From JBHPHA01 sp042569905 (lineage in GTDB: Bacteria > Patescibacteriota > Minisyncoccia > Moranbacterales > UBA9337), in assembly GCA_042569905.1 (NCBI GenBank), contig JBHPHA010000019.1, positions 1 to 24,985 of the forward strand: a stretch of 24,985 bases of DNA. The letters are read 5' to 3'. The position numbers were made by a program, and so were the translations under genes. Within the stretch, counting starts at the first letter, position 1; the number at the start of each line of letters is the position of its first letter. Shown in pieces: positions 6,954 through 13,578 of the stretch. Under the pieces are notes generated by a model. It did not search any database, had not been told where the DNA came from, and saw nothing but the letters and a program-made list of their open reading frames with translations.

Positions 6954-9323
6954 TTAACTCTCAAATTCAATTTTTCTAAGTGCAATTTCTTCATCCTCTC
7001 TTTTTCTTTCCTCTTTTGCTCTCTGACTCATTTCCTTAACGAATTTTTTAGCAAATCCTCGAACATTCTCGTTGTCATCTTCTAGGTACCTCTCAAAACT
7101 TATTGCTTTTCCCTTATAACTATCTGAGATACCATGCTCTCCAGAAACAACACCTGTTTGAGAAATAACTCCGCCAATATTACCCCATATATCTTCATTT
7201 TCAGTCATTTTTATGATCCCAATAAGAACATCCTCATTAGGCATATCAAACGTAAACATTTTCAAAATATTTTCAATCTCTTTTTTTGTGCTTTTTTTAT
7301 TTATTACTTTTAAAATAAATTTTTTCTGTACTCCATCTATTTTACGTAAAAGTCTTCCCATATCCATACAGTAAATATAGTCACTGCTCTTAGTCGAATC
7401 AATCCATTTCAATACAAATTCCTCGTACTTTTCACCCTTTAATATAGCTTCTTTTAATTCTTGATTGAACTGATGAGGAATAGCTTCGTATTGCCTATTT
7501 CCTTTCGATTCCTGCCTGCTCTTAATCCGTTCCGTAAAAACATTCATCACATCCTCATAATGCTCCTCACTTAAAATAGCCATTACATTTTGAATACGAT
7601 GGTCTAATTTATCAACCTCGGATACTAGCTTAATTATTTTCTTAACATTTTTTTTCTTAAAATCTAGCAAATTAACAATTTTTCTATAAGTTGCAAAATC
7701 TAGCTTACCCAAAAGAGGTTGTAGGCAGTTATTGTTATCGCTAACATTATTCAGCTCCTCAACAATCAATCCTTCAACTTTATTCTTATCCTTCCTATAT
7801 GCGATTATCAGCGCCTCCATAACATTGGCATGGAAAGCATATCGCTCCCAATCATTTCTTATATTCACTACAAAGGCATATATCCCACTTGCATTAATAA
7901 TATTTTTAAGTAAATTAATATCCTTTTGCCTAATCAAGCTACTTGCTTTTTCATTTGCAATACATGAAATTGACCAAGGAATTGCCTTCAGAGATTCAAC
8001 ATCTTTTTCAGATTCGACTAAACACCTAATTCTATCCCATTGTCTCAGATTCTTACCTTCCCTAAAGCCACATAAAAAATGTACTGCGCATGATTTCAGA
8101 TCCGATTTTTTTTCGAAAGATTTTAAAATTAATTCTTCAGCAATCTCAGGTTTTTTACTTCCTAATTCAGAAAGAAACTTCTTAAAAGGCAGTAACTTCC
8201 AATCCTCAATTAATTCTCTTTTAAGGTATCCAGCAATCTTGTTCAACTTCACATAATACTCATCAGTATTTTCATCACAAATATCCTTAAAAATATTTTC
8301 GATATCTTTATTTTCAATATCTTCTCCATTAGGACCAAACTTGGAATGATCATTCACAAATGCACTAAAAAATTGATAATCAGAATCATTTTCTATCTTC
8401 TTCTCCAAAACGCTAATTGCAGAAACTTTTTTTCCATGCATTTTTTTCATCCATCCTAACTGCTCTTTGATATTAGCAACGATTGGAAAACTTGAAATTT
8501 TTCCCTTCTTATTGAATGCTAATTTTTCATAAACCTTCACAAGATATTCAACATCACCTTTGATCATCTCAATCATCTTATCATCATACCCCTCCATTGG
8601 CCTTCGCGTTGCTTCATTTAAAACATCCAAAATTCTCAATTTCATCTTCTCGCTTCGAGTACTTTCAAACATCTCCACGAGCATATCAATCGTGTCTCTT
8701 CGAATTTTTTTCAAATAATCACTCACGCCAAGAGAACCTTGTTGAAAAACCATTGTATTGTAATCCTTCATTGAAGAACCCTCAAAAGAACTCCTTAAAA
8801 ATTCTTTAGATACAATCTCAATTAAATCAAATCTTTTTTTCTTATCCTTAGACGACCACTTCAAAATCTCATCAAGTATTATTCTTTGAACTCCATACCC
8901 GATCTTTTCATTGCTAATTGCGTGATAATTATACTTCGCATACTTCTCCAAAACCTCTTTAATTTTATCCTGAACAGATTTGTATTTTACTTTCTCCTGA
9001 ATATCAACCAGCCTCATAAAAATCCCCTTATCATGATACCGAATCATTTCTAGTATTCCCACACACTTCAACACCAAATCTTCATGACTTTTTCCCGAAT
9101 ACTCTCCAAATTGAGATTTGTATTTTTTAGTAGGATATTTATTTTCAATAATATACTTAACTATTTCAAAAGCTGGATTTATTGCACGATACACAAATTC
9201 TCCTAGTAATTCTAGCGTTTCATAAATTTCATCATTGGTATCAACATTCACAATGTCATCAACTAAACCACTGGCAATCAATTCTAATTGCTTATTTATA
9301 TCCTTATCATTCAATGTTGCCAA
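6954..9323 (-). CDS. Large helical (HEAT-like) protein paired with an HNH nuclease
   Basis: Not recognised as a named family. The 789-residue product is almost entirely helical, with many repeated amphipathic helices resembling an alpha-solenoid, and a C-terminal block (about residues 725-775) of the form HG...YKGKAISFERYL...DNENVRGFAKKF, ending in a charged Lys/Glu helix. Similar C-terminal blocks are familiar from the helical-repeat parts of large defence NTPases, but no Walker A motif or other catalytic signature is visible here. The start is TTG at 9321-9323 with no clear ribosome-binding site; upstream stops exclude an earlier start. It lies 29 bp after the HNH gene on the same strand, so the two are almost certainly one operon, and the pair is flanked by direct repeats. 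A sensor or scaffold role for the nuclease is an inference. Confidence 0.8.
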   Translation of the reverse strand: MATLNDKDINKQLELIASGLVDDIVNVDTNDEIYETLELLGEFVYRAINPAFEIVKYIIENKYPTKKYKSQFGEYSGKSHEDLVLKCVGILEMIRYHDKGIFMRLVDIQEKVKYKSVQDKIKEVLEKYAKYNYHAISNEKIGYGVQRIILDEILKWSSKDKKKRFDLIEIVSKEFLRSSFEGSSMKDYNTMVFQQGSLGVSDYLKKIRRDTIDMLVEMFESTRSEKMKLRILDVLNEATRRPMEGYDDKMIEMIKGDVEYLVKVYEKLAFNKKGKISSFPIVANIKEQLGWMKKMHGKKVSAISVLEKKIENDSDYQFFSAFVNDHSKFGPNGEDIENKDIENIFKDICDENTDEYYVKLNKIAGYLKRELIEDWKLLPFKKFLSELGSKKPEIAEELILKSFEKKSDLKSCAVHFLCGFREGKNLRQWDRIRCLVESEKDVESLKAIPWSISCIANEKASSLIRQKDINLLKNIINASGIYAFVVNIRNDWERYAFHANVMEALIIAYRKDKNKVEGLIVEELNNVSDNNNCLQPLLGKLDFATYRKIVNLLDFKKKNVKKIIKLVSEVDKLDHRIQNVMAILSEEHYEDVMNVFTERIKSRQESKGNRQYEAIPHQFNQELKEAILKGEKYEEFVLKWIDSTKSSDYIYCMDMGRLLRKIDGVQKKFILKVINKKSTKKEIENILKMFTFDMPNEDVLIGIIKMTENEDIWGNIGGVISQTGVVSGEHGISDSYKGKAISFERYLEDDNENVRGFAKKFVKEMSQRAKEERKREDEEIALRKIEFES

Positions 9324-9352
9324 TTTATATAAAAATCCAGCTTTTGAAATAG

Positions 9353-10018
9353 TTAAGTTATATCACCAATATTAAGGTTACTATTTTCATATATTTTATC
9401 CAAAAATAACCTAACAGCATCAATATCCTTTAAAACAGCAAAGCTTTTTATCTTAAGCATCAGCTTCATATGTATCATTTTTTCAATCAACAAGTCCTCC
9501 TCAACCCTACTTATCTTCAAAATTTTCCTAATTTTCTCTCGAACATCCTGCTTATTATCATCAATAGATATGGGACCCAACAGGTAAGCAAGAACAGAAT
9601 ATCCAGGCAACTTATCAACCAAACATCCCAACGCGTCAGATAACTCACTTGTGTAATCATTAGCTCCGCCAAGGTCTCCATCGTCACTCCTTACCTCTTT
9701 TTTTAAATCATCTAACTCTCTCTCAAGCATTTTCATTCTCTCTCTATCCTCGTTAATTTTTCTAGCCCTTTCCTTATACATTTTCAGATCTTTTTTTTCA
9801 ATATCCCCATCATGAGATCTTTTATGGCAAACAGCACACAAATAAATAATATTCTCAACTGTATTGTTTTCTCGATTGTCATCTATATGATGATACTCTA
9901 GAGCAGATGTTTGATCACAAACAATACACTTACTGCAGGCCTCAATGCGAACCTCTCTTTTAATTGAAGCCTTAATATATGGCCTCTTACTAGAATATTT
10001 CTTTTTATTAGTCTCCAC
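9353..10018 (-). CDS. HNH endonuclease-domain protein
   Basis: The N-terminal 70 residues form a zinc-bound HNH nuclease domain: a CIVC pair (31, 34), EYHHIDDN (41-48) with the catalytic histidine, an Asn near 57, and CAVCH (61-65) with a histidine at 69. A charged coiled-coil follows (about 72-112), then a helical domain of about 100 residues that I do not recognise and that may bind the partner. The start is GTG at 10016-10018; no good ribosome-binding site is visible and no ATG is available nearby. Promoter TTGCGA-16-TATAAT lies upstream, with its -35 inside a palindromic repeat. The large helical protein follows 29 bp downstream. No methyltransferase or integrase is near, so a classical restriction-modification pair is not indicated; a defence role is an inference. 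Confidence 0.85.
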   Translation of the reverse strand: METNKKKYSSKRPYIKASIKREVRIEACSKCIVCDQTSALEYHHIDDNRENNTVENIIYLCAVCHKRSHDGDIEKKDLKMYKERARKINEDRERMKMLERELDDLKKEVRSDDGDLGGANDYTSELSDALGCLVDKLPGYSVLAYLLGPISIDDNKQDVREKIRKILKISRVEEDLLIEKMIHMKLMLKIKSFAVLKDIDAVRLFLDKIYENSNLNIGDIT

Positions 10019-10058
10019 AGGTTATCAACTACTCTAAAGATATTATTTAATACATTCC

Positions 10059-10086
10059 ATTATACTCCCATCACAAAAAATCGCAA
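10059..10086 (-). promoter_or_regulatory. Promoter TTGCGA-16-TATAAT of the HNH operon
   Basis: A perfect -10 (10059-10064) and a -35 matching TTGACA at four of six positions (10081-10086) are 16 bp apart. The -35 belongs to repeat family A. Confidence 0.65.
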
Positions 10087-10130
10087 CGAGAAATATATAT
10101 TTAAATAGGTATTTAAATATATATTTTTTA
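10071..10130 (-). repeat. Palindromic repeat family A, copy 2
   Basis: A perfect 16-bp inverted repeat (10091-10106 with 10111-10126) around a 4-nt spacer is preceded by the family's TCGCAACGAGAAA segment. The arm sequence differs from copies 1 and 3 but stays fully self-complementary. It is in the same orientation as copy 1, so the two form direct repeats around the HNH cassette. Confidence 0.8.
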
Positions 10131-10175
10131 CTTGTCATTTCGACCGATCCGCCACGGCGGAGAGTTTTTAGAAAT
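10131..10175. repeat. Truncated REP-like element
   Basis: It starts CTTGTCATTTCGACCG like the element at 6827-6890, then carries a TCCGCC/GGCGGA hairpin and breaks off. It sits in the same position and orientation relative to family A as the complete element downstream of the helical-protein gene. Confidence 0.65.
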
Positions 10176-10180
10176 TAGCT

Positions 10181-10291
10181 TATCCTGGCAGTATGTTCGC
10201 CTAGGAGAAGATCCATTCTTAATCAAACTTCAGTCATCATTAAGTCACTGTGGCTAAGTAAGGATGGATTCCCTCCTATACTGACAACAGG
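10181..10291. repeat. Long imperfect hairpin, possible structured RNA or MITE
   Basis: Two 20-bp arms (10202-10221 and 10259-10278) match at 16 of 20 positions, all four differences being transitions. A second segment continues outside them, CAGTA (10189-10193) with TACTG (10279-10283), and then CCTG with CAGG. An 8-nt bulge lies on the left arm and the apical loop is 37 nt. The shape is rod-like. It may be a small RNA or a defunct mobile element; the sequence does not decide. Confidence 0.6.
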
Positions 10292-10362
10292 CTGGGGAAA
10301 CATTTTTCTTGTAATTTCTTCTTGATCATTTTTTAAATCCATATCATACTATAAGCAGTAAC

Positions 10363-10405
10363 ACCCGTCGCGCCTCTTAACAATGCGAACCAGGCGGGTT
10401 TTTGT
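10363..10405 (+). terminator. Terminator-like hairpin facing the plus strand
   Basis: ACCC(G) at 10363-10367 pairs with (C)GGGT at 10395-10399, with an alternative inner GCCT/AGGC pairing, and TTTTTGTTTTT follows on the plus strand. No plus-strand protein gene lies upstream, so it would end a transcript covering the long hairpin at 10181-10291. On the minus strand there is no U-tract. Confidence 0.5.
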
Positions 10406-10414
10406 TTTTCTTAA

Positions 10415-10942
10415 TTATTTCGAATATTTCCCAACAAACCCACTCGGACTCACCCACCACTCCAATCTCGTTCTGTTCTGACCTTTTTTGAAATACCCAG
10501 GTAAAACTTTTCCGTTCCATGGGCCGGTGAAAATTGCGAAATGGATATGTTCGGTTTTCCAGAATCCGTTTTCGGGGGTGTTTGATTTTCCTATTACTCC
10601 AATTGTTTGCCCTATTTCAATTCGGTCACCTTTTTTGACGAACAGTTTTCCCAAATGACCATACAACGAAAAGAAAACTTTTTTTGTTTTTGGATGTTTG
10701 TGAGCGATGATTGCGATGTGCCCCCAGTTTCCTTTTTCTAGAGTCCCAGCGTGAAGTTTGGCGTACACCACTTTTCCTCTTCCAATCGCAAAAACTTTTG
10801 TGCCTGCCTTACAATTCACATCTTCTCCAAGATGAATCCCCCAATGAACTCCATTGTACGAGCAGTCATCACCGAAACCAGCACCACTGACTCGGTATTC
10901 TCCTAAAGGAAGTCTTAGTTTATGCGTATGCTGATGTGCCAT
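10415..10942 (-). CDS. M23 (LytM/lysostaphin-like) metallopeptidase-fold protein
   Basis: M23 enzymes cut peptidoglycan cross-links using zinc. The 175-residue product covers the catalytic domain almost alone: HLGED supplies His37 and Asp41 (the H-x3-D motif), YGHL carries His96, and EHIHFAI supplies the H-x-H pair 132/134. All expected ligands are present, so it should be active. It lacks any signal peptide or membrane helix, which is unusual for a cell-wall enzyme; export may use another route, or the substrate may be inside. The ATG start has no Shine-Dalgarno sequence. A perfect TATAAT lies 24 bp upstream (10967-10972) without a good -35, just downstream of a terminator hairpin. Confidence 0.9.
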   Translation of the reverse strand: MAHQHTHKLRLPLGEYRVSGAGFGDDCSYNGVHWGIHLGEDVNCKAGTKVFAIGRGKVVYAKLHAGTLEKGNWGHIAIIAHKHPKTKKVFFSLYGHLGKLFVKKGDRIEIGQTIGVIGKSNTPENGFWKTEHIHFAIFTGPWNGKVLPGYFKKGQNRTRLEWWVSPSGFVGKYSK

Positions 10943-10984
10943 AGCTATTATTCTTTAAAGTATTTTATTATATCATTTTTCTAA

Positions 10985-11015
10985 AATAAAAAACGCTACT
11001 TTTTTTCAAGTAGTG
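10985..11015 (-). terminator. Terminator hairpin without an adjacent gene
   Basis: A 6-bp stem (CTACTT at 10996-11001 with AAGTAG at 11008-11013) is followed on the minus strand by TTTTTTATTTT. No protein gene lies between it and the terminator at 11211-11242, so it either catches read-through or ends a very short RNA. Confidence 0.6.
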
Positions 11016-11052
11016 TCATCTTAACATAAAGAATATGAAATAAAGTTAAAAT
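11006..11052 (-). repeat. Spacer module B, copy 1
   Basis: This AT-rich module of about 45 bp ends in GAATATGAAATAAAGTTAAAA on the plus strand and recurs in the spacers near 11154, 12196, 12881 and 13530. On the minus strand it reads TTTTAAC-TTATTT...TGTTAAGATGACACTACTTGAA, with an extended -10-like core. Confidence 0.7.
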
Positions 11053-11093
11053 CTTTTTTTAGACTAATCTAATCACCCTTTCACTACACTCCC

Positions 11094-11155
11094 TTCCAAA
11101 AAAAGTCGCAACGAAAAATGTATCTTTAAAGGTACATTTAAATGTACCTTTTTTC
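11094..11155 (-). repeat. Palindromic repeat family A, copy 3
   Basis: The 24-bp palindrome 11128-11151 is identical to that of copy 1, and the preceding AAAAAAGTCGCAACGA segment matches both other copies. Unlike copies 1 and 2 it is not joined to a REP-like element but runs straight into spacer module B. Confidence 0.85.
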
Positions 11156-11216
11156 AAACAGTGCTATCTTGCCACAAAGAACATGAAATAAAGTTAAAAT
11201 TTAGAAAATAAAAAAA
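11154..11216 (-). repeat. Spacer module B, copy 2
   Basis: This is the fullest copy, running from TCAAACAGTGCTATC to TTTAGAAAATAAAAAA and into the terminator of the gene at 11268-12056. It matches copy 4 (near 12881) almost throughout. Confidence 0.75.
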
Positions 11217-11242
11217 CAGGGTCGTGTGTTTCACGACTCCTG
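11211..11242 (-). terminator. Terminator of the gene at 11268-12056
   Basis: The stem is CAGG/CCTG plus GTCGTG/CACGAC with one bulged base and a 5-nt loop; TTTTTTTATTTT follows on the minus strand. The hairpin is identical to that at 12943-12968. Confidence 0.88.
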
Positions 11243-11267
11243 CTATTGCTTTTAACTCAAAACTAAA

Positions 11268-12056
11268 CTAATCACCGTCAGACTCGGTCTCCAATGACTT
11301 AAGCCAATTAACTTGACTCTCGATCACTGTGATTTCCTTCTCCAAATTTGAGATTATCATCTTGGCTCCTTCAATATACTCATAGACTTCCAGGTAGTTT
11401 ACTTTTTCGCCCCCGACTTTGACTTGAATAATAGCTTGAAAAAGAATGCGCTGAGCATCTTTCAAAGACCTCTCCGCCTCACCCCAAGAGGACAGATTCA
11501 ACTCCCCAGAAATCAACTTCTTCGCCCCATTCCTCTCCATGGTCTTGAGCTTAGATTTTGCGAGGCAAAGCCGTTTTTCTACAGCACAAATCATCTCTTG
11601 ATAATTTCTTTTGGTCTCTAGAAAATTCTCTGCCTTACTAAATGAAGCTTCGACCTCCTTCAATAACTCATTCAGTCTATTTGTCGTATTATCCCTATAT
11701 ACCATAAGCTTTGACTTTCGATGCTTCATCTCCGAACCAACATAGTTCCAAAAACCCACAGACTCAACCCGGAAAATACCACTTTCGACATCGCGCTTAC
11801 ACATATCAACATGGGAAGATGTCCAGATTTCCTCTAACAATTCCCAATCTTCATGGTCTTGGTACTGACCATAAAATCTCTTTTTCTCCGCTTTCACCAT
11901 GACAAGAATAGCATTGAATTGGCTTTGTAATTCATTTACAACACCCTCTCTTCTTTGGGCAAAATCAAGATACTCACCTACACTAACTGATCCCACAGCA
12001 AGAAACACTCCAATTAATACTACGCAAACGGTTATCGTAATTAATCTTTTCCCCAT
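11268..12056 (-). CDS. Hypothetical signal-anchored coiled-coil protein
   Basis: Not recognised. The 262-residue product has an N-terminal hydrophobic helix (about residues 5-25) and then a long, charged, predicted helical region with coiled-coil stretches around residues 120-190 and 225-258. It is probably held in the membrane with the helical part outside. No catalytic motif is seen. The ATG start is preceded by AAGGGG with a 7-nt spacer. It is a single-gene unit with promoter TTGACA-17-TAAATT (12127-12155) and terminator 11211-11242. Confidence 0.78.
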   Translation of the reverse strand: MGKRLITITVCVVLIGVFLAVGSVSVGEYLDFAQRREGVVNELQSQFNAILVMVKAEKKRFYGQYQDHEDWELLEEIWTSSHVDMCKRDVESGIFRVESVGFWNYVGSEMKHRKSKLMVYRDNTTNRLNELLKEVEASFSKAENFLETKRNYQEMICAVEKRLCLAKSKLKTMERNGAKKLISGELNLSSWGEAERSLKDAQRILFQAIIQVKVGGEKVNYLEVYEYIEGAKMIISNLEKEITVIESQVNWLKSLETESDGD

Positions 12057-12126
12057 CTTGACACCCCTTTTTTTGATGTTTTCCAGTTAGTTTTCCTATT
12101 AAAAAATCAGATAACTTTGACTGCTT

Positions 12127-12155
12127 AATTTATCATATTTCAAGAGATTTGTCAA
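12127..12155 (-). promoter_or_regulatory. Promoter TTGACA-17-TAAATT for the gene at 11268-12056
   Basis: A perfect -35 (12150-12155) and a -10 of TAAATT (12127-12132) are 17 bp apart, about 70 bp upstream of the start codon. Confidence 0.8.
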
Positions 12156-12195
12156 TAGATTGATATATTAGGTACACACTTTTGTCGATTTTTAT

Positions 12196-12234
12196 ATTTT
12201 ATGAAATAAAATTAAAATTTAGAAAATAAAAAAA
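12196..12234 (-). repeat. Spacer module B, copy 3 (partial)
   Basis: Only the ATGAAATAAAATTAAAATTT-TAGAAAATAAA half of the module is present, directly abutting the terminator at 12226-12263. The GTGC-containing half is missing. Confidence 0.6.
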
Positions 12235-12263
12235 CAGGGTCACATTGTTTTGTGACTCCTGTT
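12226..12263 (-). terminator. Terminator of the gene at 12325-12771
   Basis: The stem is AACAGG/CCTGTT plus GTCACA/TGTGAC with one bulged base; a U-rich tail (TTTTATTTTC) follows on the minus strand. It is built like the terminators at 11211 and 12935, with different inner-stem bases that keep the pairing. Confidence 0.85.
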
Positions 12264-12324
12264 CGCGTACTTAATTTTAATAATCCACATGCGATGTGAT
12301 CTATGCTGAAGCCTAGTCTATCAC

Positions 12325-12771
12325 TTATTCATTAAAAAATGCCGACAATGCTGATGTATTCTTCTCATACTTGTCTTCGACATTATCCAGCAATTCTTCA
12401 ACAAATTCTCGAATGGACTCATATGCGTCAGAGTCATCCTCGATCTCCACCTTTGTACTGGCATTCACATCGGATCTGTGGAAATTCTTAATCTCCACAA
12501 CTATCAAATGCTCTCTTTTGAAATCAACTTTTGGACTCCGAAAGTCGCATTCAATAATTAAGCCGATGCTCACGGGGAACAGGCTTTTTTTGTGTACGGT
12601 CGAGAAGCTGCAGTAATAGAATTCGCACCCCTTTTTATACTCAAAATACACACTTTTACCGCACAACTTCTTCGAGGCTTGCCACTTGTCGAACGAATTC
12701 TCCTTTCTTAATGCCTTGACCATTTCCTTTATCATGTTTTCCCGTTTTTCAAACTTAGTACTTCTTACCAC
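12325..12771 (-). CDS. Hypothetical cytoplasmic protein
   Basis: Not recognised. The 148-residue product has no signal or membrane segment. It looks like a mixed alpha/beta domain with three cysteines in the first third (near residues 37, 49 and 54) and an acidic helical C-terminal part. The GTG at 12769-12771 is chosen because GAGG lies 8 nt upstream; an ATG 12 codons later has a poorer site. It has promoter TTGACA-17-TAGTAT (12824-12852) and a terminator about 60 bp past the stop. Confidence 0.72.
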   Translation of the reverse strand: MVRSTKFEKRENMIKEMVKALRKENSFDKWQASKKLCGKSVYFEYKKGCEFYYCSFSTVHKKSLFPVSIGLIIECDFRSPKVDFKREHLIVVEIKNFHRSDVNASTKVEIEDDSDAYESIREFVEELLDNVEDKYEKNTSALSAFFNE

Positions 12772-12823
12772 AATGCTTTCCTCTATTTTTTTTTGATTCT
12801 TACAAACAACTACCGAATTATCT

Positions 12824-12852
12824 ATACTACACTACCAGACTCCTTTTGTCAA
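12824..12852 (-). promoter_or_regulatory. Promoter TTGACA-17-TAGTAT for the gene at 12325-12771
   Basis: A perfect -35 (12847-12852) and -10 TAGTAT (12824-12829) are 17 bp apart. The -10 and the bases before it (GTGTAGTATA) resemble the promoter at 5004-5032. Confidence 0.85.
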
Positions 12853-12875
12853 TAGATGCGTCAATAAAAACATCA

Positions 12876-12942
12876 TTTTTTCAAACAGTGCCATACTACC
12901 ACAAAGAGTATCAAATAAAATTAAAATTTAGATAATAAAAAA
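12876..12942 (-). repeat. Spacer module B, copy 4
   Basis: A nearly complete copy (TCAAACAGTGCCATACTACC... to TTTAGATAATAAAAA) runs directly into the terminator of the gene at 12982-13419, as copy 2 does at its own terminator. Confidence 0.75.
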
Positions 12943-12968
12943 CAGGGTCGTGTGTTTCACGACTCCTG
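12935..12968 (-). terminator. Terminator of the gene at 12982-13419
   Basis: The CAGG-GTCGTG hairpin is identical to that at 11217-11242 and is followed by TTTTTTATTATC on the minus strand. Confidence 0.88.
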
Positions 12969-12981
12969 CTACATATTATCT

Positions 12982-13419
12982 TTACTGCACAGACTTAATC
13001 AACTCCTCTTCCCTTGTTTTCCAGAGTTCCTTAAATCTATTCAGTTTGCTTTCATCGCCACCGAAAGACTCCTTGCTGATTCTGGATAAACACATTCTTG
13101 AAAAAACTTTCCAATATCCCTTCACCTCCTCATTGAGATAACTGCCTTGCTTAACTCGGAAGGTCGAAAGAACAATTCTTTCCCCCCTATAAAATGATAT
13201 AGTCTCTTTCAATAACCCATCAAATGCATATGTAGTAAGGAAATTATCTCTTGAAGCAAAAGAGCATTCGTAATTTTTGTAATCTGAATCCAGTAAGACC
13301 GCATTCTGATTTGACCCCACAACAGAAACACCCGCCCCATCTTGATCCTCAGCAAAACACTGGGAAGTAAGCACAAACAATCCAACCAAAACTATCTTCA
13401 CCAAAAGAAACTTTTTCAT
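12982..13419 (-). CDS. Hypothetical secreted protein
   Basis: Not recognised. The 145-residue product starts with a clear signal peptide (MKKFLLVKIVLVGLFVLTSQCFA), with likely cleavage after CFA; the cysteine context is not a lipobox. The mature part is about 120 residues, mixed charged and aromatic, with two further cysteines (near residues 52 and 109) that could form a disulfide. The frame opens at a GTG (13423-13425), but the ATG at 13417-13419 is preferred because GGAG lies 5 nt upstream of it. It has promoter TTGATT-17-TATATT (13484-13512) and its own terminator. Confidence 0.75.
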   Translation of the reverse strand: MKKFLLVKIVLVGLFVLTSQCFAEDQDGAGVSVVGSNQNAVLLDSDYKNYECSFASRDNFLTTYAFDGLLKETISFYRGERIVLSTFRVKQGSYLNEEVKGYWKVFSRMCLSRISKESFGGDESKLNRFKELWKTREEELIKSVQ

Positions 13420-13483
13420 TTTCACTCCTCAAATTTTTTGGATTTAAAATAACATCATCAAACAAGCTATTTGACGATTCTTC

Positions 13484-13512
13484 AATATACACTCTTTCTA
13501 AACAAAAATCAA
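13484..13512 (-). promoter_or_regulatory. Promoter TTGATT-17-TATATT for the gene at 12982-13419
   Basis: The -35 TTGATT (13507-13512) and -10 TATATT (13484-13489) are 17 bp apart. Confidence 0.65.
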
Positions 13513-13517
13513 ACTAA

Positions 13518-13547
13518 AATAGCACTGCCCCTTCAAGCAGTGCTATT
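13518..13547 (-). terminator. Terminator of the gene at 13579-14793
   Basis: A perfect 11-bp stem (13518-13528 with 13537-13547) with an 8-nt loop is followed on the minus strand by TTAGTTTGATTTTTG. The U-tract is interrupted, so efficiency may be moderate. Confidence 0.65.
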
Positions 13548-13576
13548 CTATCACAAAAAATCTGAAATAACGTTAA
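13530..13576 (-). repeat. Spacer module B, copy 5
   Basis: CTTCAAGCAGTGCTATTCTATCACA... to GAAATAACGTTAAAAT matches the other module B copies. Here the GCAGTGC part has become one arm of the terminator hairpin at 13518-13547. Confidence 0.65.
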
Positions 13577-13578
13577 AA

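Larger units (their letters stand above)
10019..10414. other. Intergenic stretch with repeats and a large hairpin
   Basis: These 396 bp hold no convincing protein gene. From left to right there are the promoter of the HNH operon, copy 2 of palindromic family A, a truncated REP-like element, an imperfect hairpin spanning about 110 bp (10181-10291), an AT-rich stretch, and a terminator-like hairpin facing the plus strand (10363-10405). Confidence 0.65.
10943..11267. other. Intergenic stretch made mostly of repeats and terminators
   Basis: No protein gene is seen in these 325 bp. They contain the -10 region of the M23 gene, a terminator hairpin (10985-11015), spacer module B copy 1, palindromic family A copy 3, spacer module B copy 2, and the terminator of the gene at 11268-12056. 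Nearly all of the sequence recurs elsewhere in the window. Confidence 0.7.

Noticed and set aside
7732..8256. Open frame of 174 codons on the plus strand
   Set aside because: It is antisense within the large helical-protein gene and has a composition typical of a shadow frame.
9353..10018. Restriction-modification system
   Set aside because: There is an HNH nuclease but no DNA methyltransferase or specificity subunit nearby.
6765..11155. CRISPR array
   Set aside because: The repeats are few, widely and unevenly spaced, and palindromic; there are no regular spacers and no cas genes.
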